Assembly (NCBI GenBank): GCA_964428835.1 | Contig: CAYRZQ010000005.1 | Location: 47,115 to 111,114, forward strand | Direction: 5' to 3' | DNA: 64,000 nucleotides | Source of the DNA: JAIXWP01 sp964428835 | GTDB taxonomy: Bacteria > Bacteroidota > Bacteroidia > Flavobacteriales_D > Sanyastnellaceae | Shown here: positions 26,344 through 36,276 of the stretch, piece after piece | How the letters are laid out: each line of letters opens with the position of its first letter | Numbering within the stretch: the first letter of the stretch is position 1 | Notes under the pieces: model-generated | The model's input: only the letters and a program-made list of their open reading frames with translations | Told to the model about the DNA's origin: nothing | The model's database searches: none | Program-made: the position numbers and the translations under genes

Positions 26344-26380
26344 TGATTTGAAATATTAGGACAAAGGTAATTGAAATGAA

Positions 26381-26974
26381 TTAAGCGTTGTTTAGCGCCA
26401 TATAGCGCGCCACATATTTACCAATAATATCAAATTCGATATTCACACGGTCACCTGGTTTTAGCTCGTGAAAATTGGTGTGCTCGTAGGTATATGGAAT
26501 GATGGCTACGCTAAAAATGTTGCGTTCAGAGCGCACCACTGTAAGACTTACTCCGTTGACTGTGACGCTCCCTTTGGGCACTGTGACGTGCTCCGGGTTA
26601 GAATCATATTCAAAGGTAAATTCCCAACTGCCATCATGGTCTTTGCGTTCAACACATACAGCTGTGGTATCCACATGGCCTTGTACCATGTGACCGTCAA
26701 TTCGGTCACCAAGTTGAATGCACCTTTCCAGGTTGATTTTTGAACCTGTAGCGAGCATTCCTAAGTTTGTTTTTTTGAGTGTTTCATCGATTGCGGTGAC
26801 AGTATAAGAATCACCTTCTATTTTGACTACAGTCAAACAGGCACCATTGTGCGCAACGCTTTGATCTATTTTTAGTTCTGCCGTAAATGGGCTGGAAACT
26901 TTGAAGTGCACATTGGTGCCTTCTTTTTCTATTCCTTCTACACGCCCTACTGCCTCGATGATTCCAGAAAACAT
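26381..26974 (-). CDS. ribE: Riboflavin synthase, alpha subunit
   Basis: The enzyme dismutates two molecules of 6,7-dimethyl-8-ribityllumazine into riboflavin. The 197 aa contain two lumazine-binding repeats: MFSGIIEAVGRVEGIEKEGT at the N-terminus, and the second from about residue 95 (GHMVQGHVDTTAVCVERK), with NGACLTVV and NGVSLTVV as the paired repeat motifs. The start two bases after the stop of the CHU_C-tailed gene, together with rseP just downstream, places it in a run of minus-strand genes. No FMN riboswitch is visible upstream. Confidence 0.95.
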   Translation of the reverse strand: MFSGIIEAVGRVEGIEKEGTNVHFKVSSPFTAELKIDQSVAHNGACLTVVKIEGDSYTVTAIDETLKKTNLGMLATGSKINLERCIQLGDRIDGHMVQGHVDTTAVCVERKDHDGSWEFTFEYDSNPEHVTVPKGSVTVNGVSLTVVRSERNIFSVAIIPYTYEHTNFHELKPGDRVNIEFDIIGKYVARYMALNNA

Positions 26975-26976
26975 GA

Positions 26977-29646
26977 TTAGTTATTTGATGGTTGTTTACC
27001 AGCTATTAATTGAATGTTGCCGCTGAATGAAACAGGGGCTATACCGGATAATCGGATTGTATTGACAGTGATTACGTAGTAATAAGTACCGTCGGACAGT
27101 ATTTCCCCGGTTTGACTTCCAACGCCGGTCCAGTCGATATTGGCATTTTTAGTTTGGAACACTTCAACACCGTAGCGATTGAACACTTTAAAGTCCACGT
27201 CTTTGACATATCGATAGGGGAAAGGAACAAAGGTGTCATTTTTACCATCTCCATTTGGCGAAAAAATGTTGGGAAGGAAATAGATAGGACAGTTGTCAAT
27301 GCAAACGATGTTAGAAAGCGCTGACTCATTTTGGTACCTATTACCATCGGGCCAAAGATTAAGAGAATCTAAGGCTGTGACTGCATAGCAGCCAGCTATA
27401 CTAAAATCAAAGTCTTGATAAGGGAAAGTATACGTTGTATTTCCTTCCCCATCTATCGAAGCTATTTTAACAAGAGAATCGTTTGAGGTAGGCGCGTAGT
27501 AAACATTGTATGCTACAACGTCATCGGCGCAAGACTCATTGGGATTGTTCCAAATGAGCTCAGCAAGGAATTGTTCACAATCGTCGTTAATGGAAAGATT
27601 GGGAGGGCAAGGCGGAGTCTGATCGTAGGGTTGACCACAAATATCTTGGCTCCAATTGAAAATAGGATCAATGACACCTTCAGCGAAATAGCTTCCAATG
27701 CTGCGAACGCGGTAGCAGTAAACTTGATTGTTTAGAAGCCCTTGATCCACATAGGTGGGTGAATTGGAAGTTCCAATAAATACGAAGTCATTGGCATCAG
27801 GGTCTTTGCGGTATATTTCGAAAGAAGTATTGATCCAAGGAACATCATACTGCATATTGAGTGTCATGCTATTATCGCCTGGTGCTAGCTGAAGATATAC
27901 AGAAGAAGCATCCCTGCTGGAGACGACCAGTTCGTCTTGTGCGTAAAGTTCAACAATGTAGCGGCTTTGAAAATTGAGTGTATTGATGTTTTGGTGGACA
28001 AAACAAGTATCTCCCCAAACAAGAAATGGGGAAACACTGCTAGAATAGACCAATTGATCTGGCGCGGTGTTATCGAATGAGTAGAGTAGTTTGTATTGGT
28101 AGGGACCCGGAAACGCCAGTGTATCCAGCTCAGTAGGTGGAGACCAGCAAATGGTATTTTGCCCGGTAGAAAGCTCAGTAAAATCAACGGTTACATTGGT
28201 GATAACGGGGCTGTCTTTTCTAATGGTATCGCAAAATTCTTCACTTGCATAGCTCTCTGCACCATCTGGCCAGCATGTGACAACCATATAGCAATAAACG
28301 CCACCAAAATTCACCGTATTATCAACGTATGAGGTAGAGTTGGCTCCAATTGTTTCACCCATGTATATGTAACCAGTGTATTCAGGTACACCGATTTCAC
28401 AGTCAGAGGGGTTGAAGCCAAATTCATTGATTCTTCTGTAAATTTTGTATCTAACGAGATTTTGCTGAAACGAAGAAAGTACGTTGATACAAGGATTTAC
28501 TTCCCAAGTAAGATTCATTGAGTTTCCTTGGGCTGTTGCAGTTGGATTTTCAACACGGGGGGCTACTACTTTTATTGTAGCTGTTTCGACGTCAGTGAGT
28601 GGAATGAAGCCAGTATCAGTAGCTCTAAAAAGAACTGCGTATGGCTGATTTCTGATTTCTTCGCATTGAGGAGTCCATGTAAATCTTCCAATGTTTGGTT
28701 GGAAGGACGCGGGATGTTCGACACCAGAAATGGGTCCACCTATTGCCGAAAGAACGATAGCGTCATTGTTAGGATCTGTGGCAGTAACGAAGAACTCTAA
28801 GAACTCGCCAGCTCCTATGCAGTAATCAGCGATTGGATTGATATTGGGAGGTTGATTGCTGCAGTTTACAACAGTAATTTGCATATCCCGAATGACTCGT
28901 CCGACTTGTATTCCATTTCGAAATTCATCCACCTGGATTGCGATATTGTACTCCCCGCTGTAGAGGGGAACGCTCCATGTTATTTCTCCAGTTTCAGAAT
29001 CGATAACAAAAGTGTCTGTGGTTTCATTGGTCCAATCGGAAGGTAGGTCCCACCCGAGCAAGGGTTCGCAGTTTTCGCCCATGCAGGGCACTAAACTAAA
29101 AACAAGTTGATCTCCATCGGGATCGTAAGCCCCAGGGCTATGACTCCAAATTTGATTGATACATGCATCTTGTACTGGCAGATTTAAAAGTTCAACACTA
29201 TTATTTAAACCAGTAAGAGGGTTGATGAAGATAGTGGAAGAAATACAAAAAATTTGGTCAACGGAAGCTAGGATATTGTTTACCCCAGCGTTTCGATTTG
29301 GATCTTCTACTACGATAGTGAAAGATCCTGCACCGCTATAGGTGTGTGTACCGACATACTCATTTCTTTGTATATCAGGCCCAGCTGTTGGATCCACAAA
29401 ACTGCGCTGAAGGCTATCCAATTCGGAATCTGGTGTGTTGGGAGCCTCATCACCCCAGCGTATTTTTAAATATGGTCTGTCAGCGAGTACAGATTCTTTA
29501 GTGTAGGTAATAATTGTAACCTCATAGGTAAATCCAGAGATACGGCGATATTTAATTTCACCGGCCCTGTTATGTGTAGCTAGGAGCTCGAGATGAGTTA
29601 TTAGCAGACATAAAGTTATTAGAGCGTATCTTAACAGATTATGCAT
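26977..29646 (-). CDS. Large secreted protein with gliding-motility-type (CHU_C) C-terminal domain
   Basis: The 889-aa protein starts with a signal peptide (MHNLLRYALITLCLLITHLE, then LLATHNRAGEI). The N-terminal module HNRAGEIKYRRISGFTYEVTI resembles a module common at the start of Bacteroidota gliding-associated proteins. PKD/cadherin-like and fibronectin-type-III-like segments follow (DPDGDQLVFSLVP; repeats of the YKIYR / SFEIYRK type). The C-terminal 90 residues fit CHU_C: FLPNIFSPNGDGKNDTF, then FKVFNRYGVEVFQT and GTYYYVITV. Such type B T9SS tails mark secreted adhesins or structural proteins. No enzyme domain is seen. It precedes ribE with a 2-bp gap. Confidence 0.85.
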   Translation of the reverse strand: MHNLLRYALITLCLLITHLELLATHNRAGEIKYRRISGFTYEVTIITYTKESVLADRPYLKIRWGDEAPNTPDSELDSLQRSFVDPTAGPDIQRNEYVGTHTYSGAGSFTIVVEDPNRNAGVNNILASVDQIFCISSTIFINPLTGLNNSVELLNLPVQDACINQIWSHSPGAYDPDGDQLVFSLVPCMGENCEPLLGWDLPSDWTNETTDTFVIDSETGEITWSVPLYSGEYNIAIQVDEFRNGIQVGRVIRDMQITVVNCSNQPPNINPIADYCIGAGEFLEFFVTATDPNNDAIVLSAIGGPISGVEHPASFQPNIGRFTWTPQCEEIRNQPYAVLFRATDTGFIPLTDVETATIKVVAPRVENPTATAQGNSMNLTWEVNPCINVLSSFQQNLVRYKIYRRINEFGFNPSDCEIGVPEYTGYIYMGETIGANSTSYVDNTVNFGGVYCYMVVTCWPDGAESYASEEFCDTIRKDSPVITNVTVDFTELSTGQNTICWSPPTELDTLAFPGPYQYKLLYSFDNTAPDQLVYSSSVSPFLVWGDTCFVHQNINTLNFQSRYIVELYAQDELVVSSRDASSVYLQLAPGDNSMTLNMQYDVPWINTSFEIYRKDPDANDFVFIGTSNSPTYVDQGLLNNQVYCYRVRSIGSYFAEGVIDPIFNWSQDICGQPYDQTPPCPPNLSINDDCEQFLAELIWNNPNESCADDVVAYNVYYAPTSNDSLVKIASIDGEGNTTYTFPYQDFDFSIAGCYAVTALDSLNLWPDGNRYQNESALSNIVCIDNCPIYFLPNIFSPNGDGKNDTFVPFPYRYVKDVDFKVFNRYGVEVFQTKNANIDWTGVGSQTGEILSDGTYYYVITVNTIRLSGIAPVSFSGNIQLIAGKQPSNN

Positions 29647-29724
29647 GAGGAATGTAAATGTAGAGCTAATCTCTTACGAGAGAAAGCTAAATATACAAAA
29701 AAACCTTATTTCGGGTCGTTCTGT

Positions 29725-32337
29725 TTAACGGGCAACAACGAATTTGTTGTAGTAATTTACATTTCTATCGTCGGTTGCTCTTATAAAGTAGATTCCTGCT
29801 GGTAAATCCGTAATAGAAATTTCGCGCTTCATCATGTTTGTTTGATCCAATACTTTTTGTCCTGAAGTATTGTAAACGGAGAGGCGATTGAGCGGTTGAT
29901 TCCATCGAATCACATCATTAGCAGGGTTTGGAGAAATTTGAAGGAATTGCTCACCGTTTTCAGTTACATTCGAACTGTTGACAATTGTGACGCAGTAATC
30001 TTCAAATTCACCATAGTCCATGTTTCCACACTGAGTGGGAACACCACCACCAAAGAATCCATAATAGGACATTGCAATACGTAAACGGGTAGTGCCTAGG
30101 GTTGCATCAGCGGGCACCACGAAGTCGGCTACCAAGGGGGCTGGAGATCCATCTGGTGATTCTACAACTATCTCACTGTCTTCAAATAGTCCATTGCTAT
30201 CGTAGTCAATCCATGCGATAAAGTACTCATCGTATTCACTATCATCAAAACCAGGGGTGAATGTTGCGGTATATGTTTCACCCAAGTTCAAATCGGTTGT
30301 AATTCCTTCGAAGAAAGCATAGCCTTGATTATTTCCAGAAGTGTTGGAAATGTTACCTAAAACAACCGACTCAATCCATTCGAATTCGCTGTCGGCACTG
30401 GCATCACAATATTCGAAGTCGGTGCAAGATCCACAACCAGAGGTATTCATTTCATAACTTGTAGGTGGGGTCTGTCCGATTCCTGCGCATACAGAAAAAA
30501 CTTGTACGAGATAATTAGTACATGGCTCAAGGTCAATTAGTGTAAGTTCGTTTCCAGTGAGTCCTTCGAAAAACTGAGTATTTCCGTTGGCGGTAAGCGC
30601 AATTGTATATGCTGTTGCTGCGGTAACACTTGCCCACGTTATAGTTCCAGAATTAGAACTCACGTTGGTGATATTGACTAGTTCTGGGTTGATACAACAG
30701 CCGTCACTGATGAAAGAAGCCACCGGTGTCCAGTCACTTGAGGTGTCGATACAGTTCGATTGCACCTGATATTCGTATTCAGTACATGATGAAAGCCCTG
30801 TGATTGTAATTGTTGGGTTTTCTAGGCCGGATATTTCAATCCACTCTATTTCGCCGAGTGCTCGGTATCTAAAATTGAAGCTTTGATTGTCAGGCACAGC
30901 ATTCCATGAAAATTCATAGTTGAGTGTTCCTTCTTCATGGTCAACAGCAGCGCTAAATGGTGCGAGACATGCGCTGTTTGAGCAAGAACCGAGAATGAGG
31001 TCAAGACTTGATTTTACATTTAAGCGCCCGCCGGTTACTGTTTCTTCGGCCAAGTTGCTCACTGGATCAACGCCTTCGAGAATATATCCAATCATCATTT
31101 GAGCTGCCAAAGCTGGGTCCACATACGCTTGAGCAATAAAACTTGTACAAGGTGCGCTGTAAAGCAGTGCTATTGCTCCGGCAACGCATGGAGTAGCGAA
31201 AGAAGTGCCGCTGGTGGTGTTATAGTTAGAGTTTCCAGCCAAGAATACATCTTCCCCGGGTGCACCTAAGTCTACATGTGTAGTGCCATAGCCGCTAAAA
31301 GTGCGCACATCGTTGTTGTCCGTTGCAGTCACTGAAATAAGATATTCACTTGGACATGCAGTGGGAAGATCTCCTACCACATCAATATTAACATTATTGT
31401 TAGCAGTGGCGCCGCAGCTGATGACGCCATACGTGCCCAGAGAATCATACATCGCGCACCAAATAGGTGCATCTGATGGTTGGCCACCGTCAATTCCCCA
31501 TGAACTATTTGTAGCTACAACGAAAGCACCTTTTTCGCCATTGGTCTGGTTGTATAATTTTCTCATTGCCAGTGCATAGGAATAGGAGGCTACTACTCTT
31601 GATTCTACAACACTTCCCATTTGTACTTGCATGATTTTCACATCCCAGTTGACCCCGGTAATACCCGTTGAGTTGTCACCTTTTGCACCAATCATACTAC
31701 TTACCTGTGTTCCGTGATTGCCTGTACCTAGGTTATCATCAAGATTTACAACATGCCAGCCATCATAATCATCGATGTATCCATTTTCGTCATCATCAAT
31801 ACCGTTATTTGGAATTTCGTTGTTGTTGACCCAATGGTTTTCTACGATATCAGCTTGTTGCCAGTTGGCACCACTAGATTCGATAACGCATACGACAATT
31901 TCGTCACCGAGTGCTGTTAGACCTCCTGTGGTGATATCCCAAGCCTCGGGCGAATCGATGTCACGATCATTGCCATTGGCATGGTGCCATTGTTGGCTAA
32001 AAAACGGATCATTCGGAATTACACGCTCTTCCAAAATTTTATTGGTTTGAGCGAGCTTTACTTGTGGGTTTTTCTTAGCGGAATAGAGCATTTCTCTCAT
32101 AGAGACCGCTGACTCGTCAAATCCAATGAGCCAGCTGCGCATGGGAGCGCTGAGAAGCTCTTTGACCTCGACCTTGGCGAAAACGCCGTGTTCTCGATTG
32201 AGGTCTTGAGCGAGCTTATTTATATCACCTTTTTCCTGCGTCATCACGATGATTTCGCCTTGGACATAAGGTAAATTTTGGGCTGATGCCACGCTGAACA
32301 AAATAAGCGTTGCAATAACTGAGGAAATAAGTTTCAT
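29725..32337 (-). CDS. S8 (subtilisin-like) family secreted protein with fibronectin III, GEVED and T9SS tail; catalytic Asp site altered
   Basis: The 870-aa protein starts at ATG 32337 (MKLISSVIATLILFSVASAQ signal); an ATG two codons upstream is possible. A prodomain of about 100 residues precedes the S8 domain. The Ser site is intact (GTSFATP), as are the His (GNHGTQVSSMIG) and the Asn region (ATNSSWGIDGG). The first catalytic position, normally VIDTG, reads VCVIESSGANW, so Asp appears replaced by Glu. Two fibronectin-III-like modules (residues 450-640) are followed by a GEVED-type domain (YFIAWIDYDSNGLFEDSE) and a type A sorting tail (LQISPNPANDVIRW to GIYFIRA). Activity cannot be assumed. 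Confidence 0.85.
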   Translation of the reverse strand: MKLISSVIATLILFSVASAQNLPYVQGEIIVMTQEKGDINKLAQDLNREHGVFAKVEVKELLSAPMRSWLIGFDESAVSMREMLYSAKKNPQVKLAQTNKILEERVIPNDPFFSQQWHHANGNDRDIDSPEAWDITTGGLTALGDEIVVCVIESSGANWQQADIVENHWVNNNEIPNNGIDDDENGYIDDYDGWHVVNLDDNLGTGNHGTQVSSMIGAKGDNSTGITGVNWDVKIMQVQMGSVVESRVVASYSYALAMRKLYNQTNGEKGAFVVATNSSWGIDGGQPSDAPIWCAMYDSLGTYGVISCGATANNNVNIDVVGDLPTACPSEYLISVTATDNNDVRTFSGYGTTHVDLGAPGEDVFLAGNSNYNTTSGTSFATPCVAGAIALLYSAPCTSFIAQAYVDPALAAQMMIGYILEGVDPVSNLAEETVTGGRLNVKSSLDLILGSCSNSACLAPFSAAVDHEEGTLNYEFSWNAVPDNQSFNFRYRALGEIEWIEISGLENPTITITGLSSCTEYEYQVQSNCIDTSSDWTPVASFISDGCCINPELVNITNVSSNSGTITWASVTAATAYTIALTANGNTQFFEGLTGNELTLIDLEPCTNYLVQVFSVCAGIGQTPPTSYEMNTSGCGSCTDFEYCDASADSEFEWIESVVLGNISNTSGNNQGYAFFEGITTDLNLGETYTATFTPGFDDSEYDEYFIAWIDYDSNGLFEDSEIVVESPDGSPAPLVADFVVPADATLGTTRLRIAMSYYGFFGGGVPTQCGNMDYGEFEDYCVTIVNSSNVTENGEQFLQISPNPANDVIRWNQPLNRLSVYNTSGQKVLDQTNMMKREISITDLPAGIYFIRATDDRNVNYYNKFVVAR

Positions 32338-32360
32338 AATCATATTATACGGAGTACAAA

Positions 32361-32368
32361 CAAAAGTA
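32361..32368 (-). promoter_or_regulatory. Candidate -7 element for the S8 protein gene
   Basis: TACTTTTG on the minus strand fits TAnnTTTG, 23 bp before the ATG at 32337. The -33 box is weak. Confidence 0.35.
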
Positions 32369-32409
32369 AAAAATCACTACCAAAACGTTTTTATGCGTTA
32401 TGCATATAA

Positions 32410-34875
32410 TTATTCTTCGATATAATTCCTATTTACACGGTGCGAAATAGAGGTGAGTATCTCGTAAGGGATGGTGCCAGCATCTTTGGCAATGATGCTT
32501 ATATCATGCTGGGCGCCGAAAATGATCACTTCATCGTGCTCATTTGCCGCGGTTTCGGAGATATCTATCATTGTCATATCCATACAGACGTTGCCTACGA
32601 TTTTGCATACGGTACCATTGATCCATACAGAGCCCTTTTCATTGCTGAGACTGCGTCTTAATCCATCAGCATAACCAACAGGAATAGTGGCAATGGTCAT
32701 ATCTTTTGATGCGATATAGGCTCTGTTGTAACCGATACTTTCGCCTTTTTTTATCTTTTTTATTTGAGAAATTGTTGTTTTTAACGTTGCTACGGTTCTT
32801 AAAGAGGATTGTTCCTCTTCTACTGCACTAATACCGTAGAGGCCAATTCCGAGCCTCACCATGTCAAATCTTGCGTGGGGATGCCTCTGAATAGCTCCCG
32901 TGTTAGCGGCATGCAATAGTGGCTTATATCCGAGCACTTTCTCAATTTGGGCCGACATTCTTTCGAATTGTGAAATCTGTGATTCGGTAAATGAATCATG
33001 CTGAGGTGCATCTGCCGCCGCGAGGTGAGTAAATATGCTCACTATGTGCAATCGACGCTGTTTTTGAAGTTCAAGACAAAGCTTTTCTATATGGCCTGTT
33101 TCGAATCCCAAGCGGTGCATTCCCGTATCCAATTTGATATGCACAGGATATAGCCCTTTGTAATTAAGGTCTTCGAGGGTTTGAATGACGGCGTGGAGAC
33201 TATCGAATGAAAAAATTTCTGGTTCGAGTTTGTTTTGAATCATGGCGGTCATACCTGATAGCTCCGAGTTCAGAACCATTATTGGCAGTGAAACTCCTGC
33301 TTCTCTCAAAGCTATTCCCTCGTCTATATAGGCTACCGCGAGATAGTCGGCTTTATTGAACTCAAGGGTTTTCGCTATCTCTGCCGAACCGGTTCCATAT
33401 CCTCCAGCTTTCACCATTACCATTAATTTGGTGGCAGTGCCAATTTTTCTTTTAAAGAAGTGCATATTATGCGCAATGGCAGCCAGATCCACTTCGAGGA
33501 CCGTTTCGTGACTTTTTTCTCTGAAGACATTTACAACTCTTTCGAAGCGAAAGTCCCGAGCACCCTTTACTAGTATCATTCGTCCCGAATAATCACTCGG
33601 TTTAAGCTCGTTTAGAAGTTCTTCTGTTGATATATAGAAGCTTCCCGGTAGCGAGTATTTGTTTTTGAATTCAATGAATGATGGACCAACACCGAATATT
33701 CGTTCGGTTTTTTTATTAATGAGTAGTTGATTTATTTTTTCATGTAATTTTTCGGGGCTCCAACCGCTCTGAATAATATCGGATAAAATAACCAAAGTCG
33801 GCTTTCCCTTGGAATGTCTCTCCATATAATCAAGAGCTATTTCCAGACTGTGAATGTCTGAACTATACGCGTCGTTGATGATGACATTGTTATTAAAGCC
33901 ATTTACAATTTGCATTCGAAGCTCCACGGGATGAAGCTTTTTGAAGGCATTCACAAATTGACTTGGATCAAGCTGAAGGAAAACGCACGTGGTCAGGACG
34001 CTCGCAACATTTTCGAGCGAAGCAATGTCGCCAAAAGGAATTTCAATATTGCCGGCAAACGTAGCTGATTTAAAATCGAAGAATATTTTTTTATCGAAGA
34101 AGCGGATATCGGAAAAGTTGACATCACCATCACCATCGAAAGACCAGGTAAAGTGCCTTACATTCGGGGCTATTGCATGAAGTGCGTCGGTTATAATATC
34201 TTGTTTTTTTGGATAAATAACGACCTCTGAATTTCTAAATAGCTTCGCCTTTTCTCTTGCCAACTCTTGTTTGGAGGCGAAGTTTTCAAGGTGGGCTTCA
34301 CCAAGGGTTGTGAATATTCCGATGTTTGGTTTAATAATATTGGCAAGTGCAGTCATTTCACCAGGTTCGCTAATTCCTGCTTCGAAAATACCGAGTGAGT
34401 GTTCGGTTTCGATATTCCAGACACTGAATGAAACTCCTATTTGCGAATTGTAACTCTTAGGGCTTCGAATGATTTGGAAGATGGGTGACAGGACTTGATT
34501 GAGCCATTCTTTTACAATGGTTTTACCATTGCTGCCTGTAATTCCAATCACAGGTAGGCTAAATTTATTACGGTGAGCCTCTGCAATTTTTTGAAGAGCA
34601 ACTACAGAATTTTCAACGATAAAGAAATAGGCATCCTTATATTTTTCTTCTGAATAATTTTCTTCACAGACGAAGCAGCGCACTCCTTTTCGGTAACATT
34701 CATCAATGTAGGAGTGGCCATCGTGATTTTTTCCCTTGATTGCGAAGTAAACTGTATTTTCGGGAAAGTTCAATCTCCTGCTGTCGGTGACGAGCTCAGT
34801 GATGATTCTATCCGAAGGAAGCGCGGATGACGAAGCATAGAGAATGAGTCCTATTTCTTGAATGGTAAGGCTCAT
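32410..34875 (-). CDS. murF-alr: Bifunctional UDP-MurNAc-tripeptide:D-Ala-D-Ala ligase / alanine racemase
   Basis: The 821-aa fusion makes D-alanine and adds D-Ala-D-Ala to the peptidoglycan precursor. The MurF half (1-about 440) has the Mur-ligase P-loop GITGSNGKTIVKEW and the GEAHLENFAS-type central motif. The Alr half begins at LEVDLAAIAHNMHFFKRKIG, with the PLP-lysine region VMVKAGGYGTG, and continues through KLDTGMHRLGF and GYADGLRRSLS. The fusion is characteristic of Bacteroidota and of normal length. The start overlaps the tdk stop by 4 bp (ATGA), so translation is coupled. Confidence 0.95.
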   Translation of the reverse strand: MSLTIQEIGLILYASSSALPSDRIITELVTDSRRLNFPENTVYFAIKGKNHDGHSYIDECYRKGVRCFVCEENYSEEKYKDAYFFIVENSVVALQKIAEAHRNKFSLPVIGITGSNGKTIVKEWLNQVLSPIFQIIRSPKSYNSQIGVSFSVWNIETEHSLGIFEAGISEPGEMTALANIIKPNIGIFTTLGEAHLENFASKQELAREKAKLFRNSEVVIYPKKQDIITDALHAIAPNVRHFTWSFDGDGDVNFSDIRFFDKKIFFDFKSATFAGNIEIPFGDIASLENVASVLTTCVFLQLDPSQFVNAFKKLHPVELRMQIVNGFNNNVIINDAYSSDIHSLEIALDYMERHSKGKPTLVILSDIIQSGWSPEKLHEKINQLLINKKTERIFGVGPSFIEFKNKYSLPGSFYISTEELLNELKPSDYSGRMILVKGARDFRFERVVNVFREKSHETVLEVDLAAIAHNMHFFKRKIGTATKLMVMVKAGGYGTGSAEIAKTLEFNKADYLAVAYIDEGIALREAGVSLPIMVLNSELSGMTAMIQNKLEPEIFSFDSLHAVIQTLEDLNYKGLYPVHIKLDTGMHRLGFETGHIEKLCLELQKQRRLHIVSIFTHLAAADAPQHDSFTESQISQFERMSAQIEKVLGYKPLLHAANTGAIQRHPHARFDMVRLGIGLYGISAVEEEQSSLRTVATLKTTISQIKKIKKGESIGYNRAYIASKDMTIATIPVGYADGLRRSLSNEKGSVWINGTVCKIVGNVCMDMTMIDISETAANEHDEVIIFGAQHDISIIAKDAGTIPYEILTSISHRVNRNYIEE

Positions 34876-35462
34876 TCGTGTTTTTTATTTTTCATAGCTT
34901 CGTTGAAAGCCTCTCTCGATAGTGGGATATAGCTTTCTTTTTCACCGAGCATGACGAGGTTGTCGCCTTCGCTGATGCGGTAAGAGTGATGTGCAAGGTT
35001 TCCGGTTTGAACACAAATGGCATGGACCTTTGTCACAAATTCAGCGATTGCCAAGAGATGTGGCATTGGTCCAAATGGCCTACCGAGATAGTCCATATCC
35101 AGTCCGGCGATAATTACTCGAACCCCCATGTTTGCAAGTTGATTGCAAACCTCAGGCAATCCTTCATCGAAAAACTGTGCTTCATCAATACCAACCACTT
35201 CGACATCTGAAGCAAGGATTAACAACTGAGAGCTATGCTCAATAGCAGTCGAGCGAATGGACGTTTGATCGTGGCTTACAACGTTTTCTTCACTGTATCG
35301 AACGTCAATTTTCGGTTTGAAAATTTCGACCTTCATTTTGGCAAACTCAGCGCGTTTCATTCGGCGAATGAGTTCTTCTGTTTTGCCAGAAAACATAGAG
35401 CCGCAGATGACTTCAATCCATCCGTGCTTTCTTCCTCTGTTGATGGTATTCTCCAGGAACAT
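34872..35462 (-). CDS. tdk: Thymidine kinase
   Basis: This type II thymidine kinase phosphorylates thymidine for the salvage pathway. The 196 aa contain the P-loop GSMFSGKT (21-28), the Walker B-like VVGIDEAQFFDEGL and the substrate loop HSYRISEGDN. Of the four zinc cysteines of the family, only one is obvious in the C-terminal part (HAICVQTG), as in other Bacteroidota copies. ATG 35462 is chosen (MFLENTINRG) because a -7 box sits right behind it. The earlier TTG at 35471 overlaps that box. Confidence 0.94.
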   Translation of the reverse strand: MFLENTINRGRKHGWIEVICGSMFSGKTEELIRRMKRAEFAKMKVEIFKPKIDVRYSEENVVSHDQTSIRSTAIEHSSQLLILASDVEVVGIDEAQFFDEGLPEVCNQLANMGVRVIIAGLDMDYLGRPFGPMPHLLAIAEFVTKVHAICVQTGNLAHHSYRISEGDNLVMLGEKESYIPLSREAFNEAMKNKKHE

Positions 35463-35468
35463 ATATCG

Positions 35469-35476
35469 CAAATGTA
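35469..35476 (-). promoter_or_regulatory. Candidate -7 element for tdk-murF/alr
   Basis: On the minus strand TACATTTG ends just 6 bp before the tdk ATG. Transcription would start at about the ATG, so the mRNA may be leaderless. No clear TTG is seen at -33. Confidence 0.5.
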
Positions 35477-35512
35477 TAGCATAGGAACATAATATGGCGT
35501 TGAAAATGGCTA

Positions 35513-35543
35513 TTGTGTGGACAAGGCCGAAGTGTTAAGTTTG
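35513..35543 (+). promoter_or_regulatory. Promoter of yebC
   Basis: TTG (35513-35515), 20 nt, TAAGTTTG (35536-35543): both boxes match the consensus with standard spacing, 22 bp before the ATG at 35566. Confidence 0.65.
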
Positions 35544-35565
35544 CCGGACCTTAATAATCAAGATT

Positions 35566-36276
35566 ATGGGACGTATTTTTGAAAAGCGCAAACACAAGAT
35601 GTTTGCGCGATATGATAAGATGGCCAAGGCCTTTACCCGCATCGGTAAGGAGATTGCGATGGCAGTAAAGGCGGGAGGACCTGAGCCGGATTACAACCCT
35701 CGTTTGCGTCAGGCGGTTGCCAACGCAAAAGGTGTGAACATGCCAAAGGATCGAGTGGAGGCTGCAATAAAGCGTGCTGTTAGCAAGGATACCAGTAGCT
35801 ATGAGGAAGTGGTATATGAGGGCTACGGCCCCTACGGTGTGCCTATCCTCGTGGAGACGGCTACGGATAATCCGACAAGGACAGTGGCAAATGTTCGCAT
35901 GTATTTCAATAGAGGCGGCGGTCAGTTGGGAAATAGCGGTTCGTTGAGCTTCATATTTGAAAGAAAGGGCGTCTTTAGAATTGAGAAGGCCAACTTGCCA
36001 AACTATGAAGAGATGGAGTTGGAGCTGATTGACCATGGCCTCGAAAGCATTGAGGTAGATGAAAACGAAGTAATCATTTACACCGTATTCTCAGATTTCG
36101 GAAGTATGCAAAAAGCTTTAGAAGAGCGCAATATTACCGTGACGAAGGCTGGCTTGGAGAGAATTCCCAATTCCTACGCCGAATTGACTGAGGAGCAAAT
36201 GGACGAAATACTCGAACTCGTGGAGCGCATTGAGGAAGACGATGATGTGCAAGCGGTTTATCACAATTTGAAATAA
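35566..36276 (+). CDS. yebC: YebC/PmpR family protein
   Basis: The 236-aa protein has the family N-terminal helices (MGRIFEKRKHKMFARYDKMA, then AFTRIGKEIAMAVK), the motif ARLRQAV-like PRLRQAVANAKGVNMPKDRVE, and the later YEGYGPYGVPILVE and NRGGGQLGNSGSLSF. Members are DNA-binding transcription regulators or translation factors that help ribosomes at difficult sequences. The length is normal. The next gene starts on the last base of its stop codon (TAATG), so the pair is coupled. Confidence 0.93.
   Translation: MGRIFEKRKHKMFARYDKMAKAFTRIGKEIAMAVKAGGPEPDYNPRLRQAVANAKGVNMPKDRVEAAIKRAVSKDTSSYEEVVYEGYGPYGVPILVETATDNPTRTVANVRMYFNRGGGQLGNSGSLSFIFERKGVFRIEKANLPNYEEMELELIDHGLESIEVDENEVIIYTVFSDFGSMQKALEERNITVTKAGLERIPNSYAELTEEQMDEILELVERIEEDDDVQAVYHNLK

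Noticed and set aside
26344..26380. FMN riboswitch near ribE
   Set aside because: No conserved riboswitch core is visible; the gap upstream of ribE is only 2 bp and the gap after it 37 bp.
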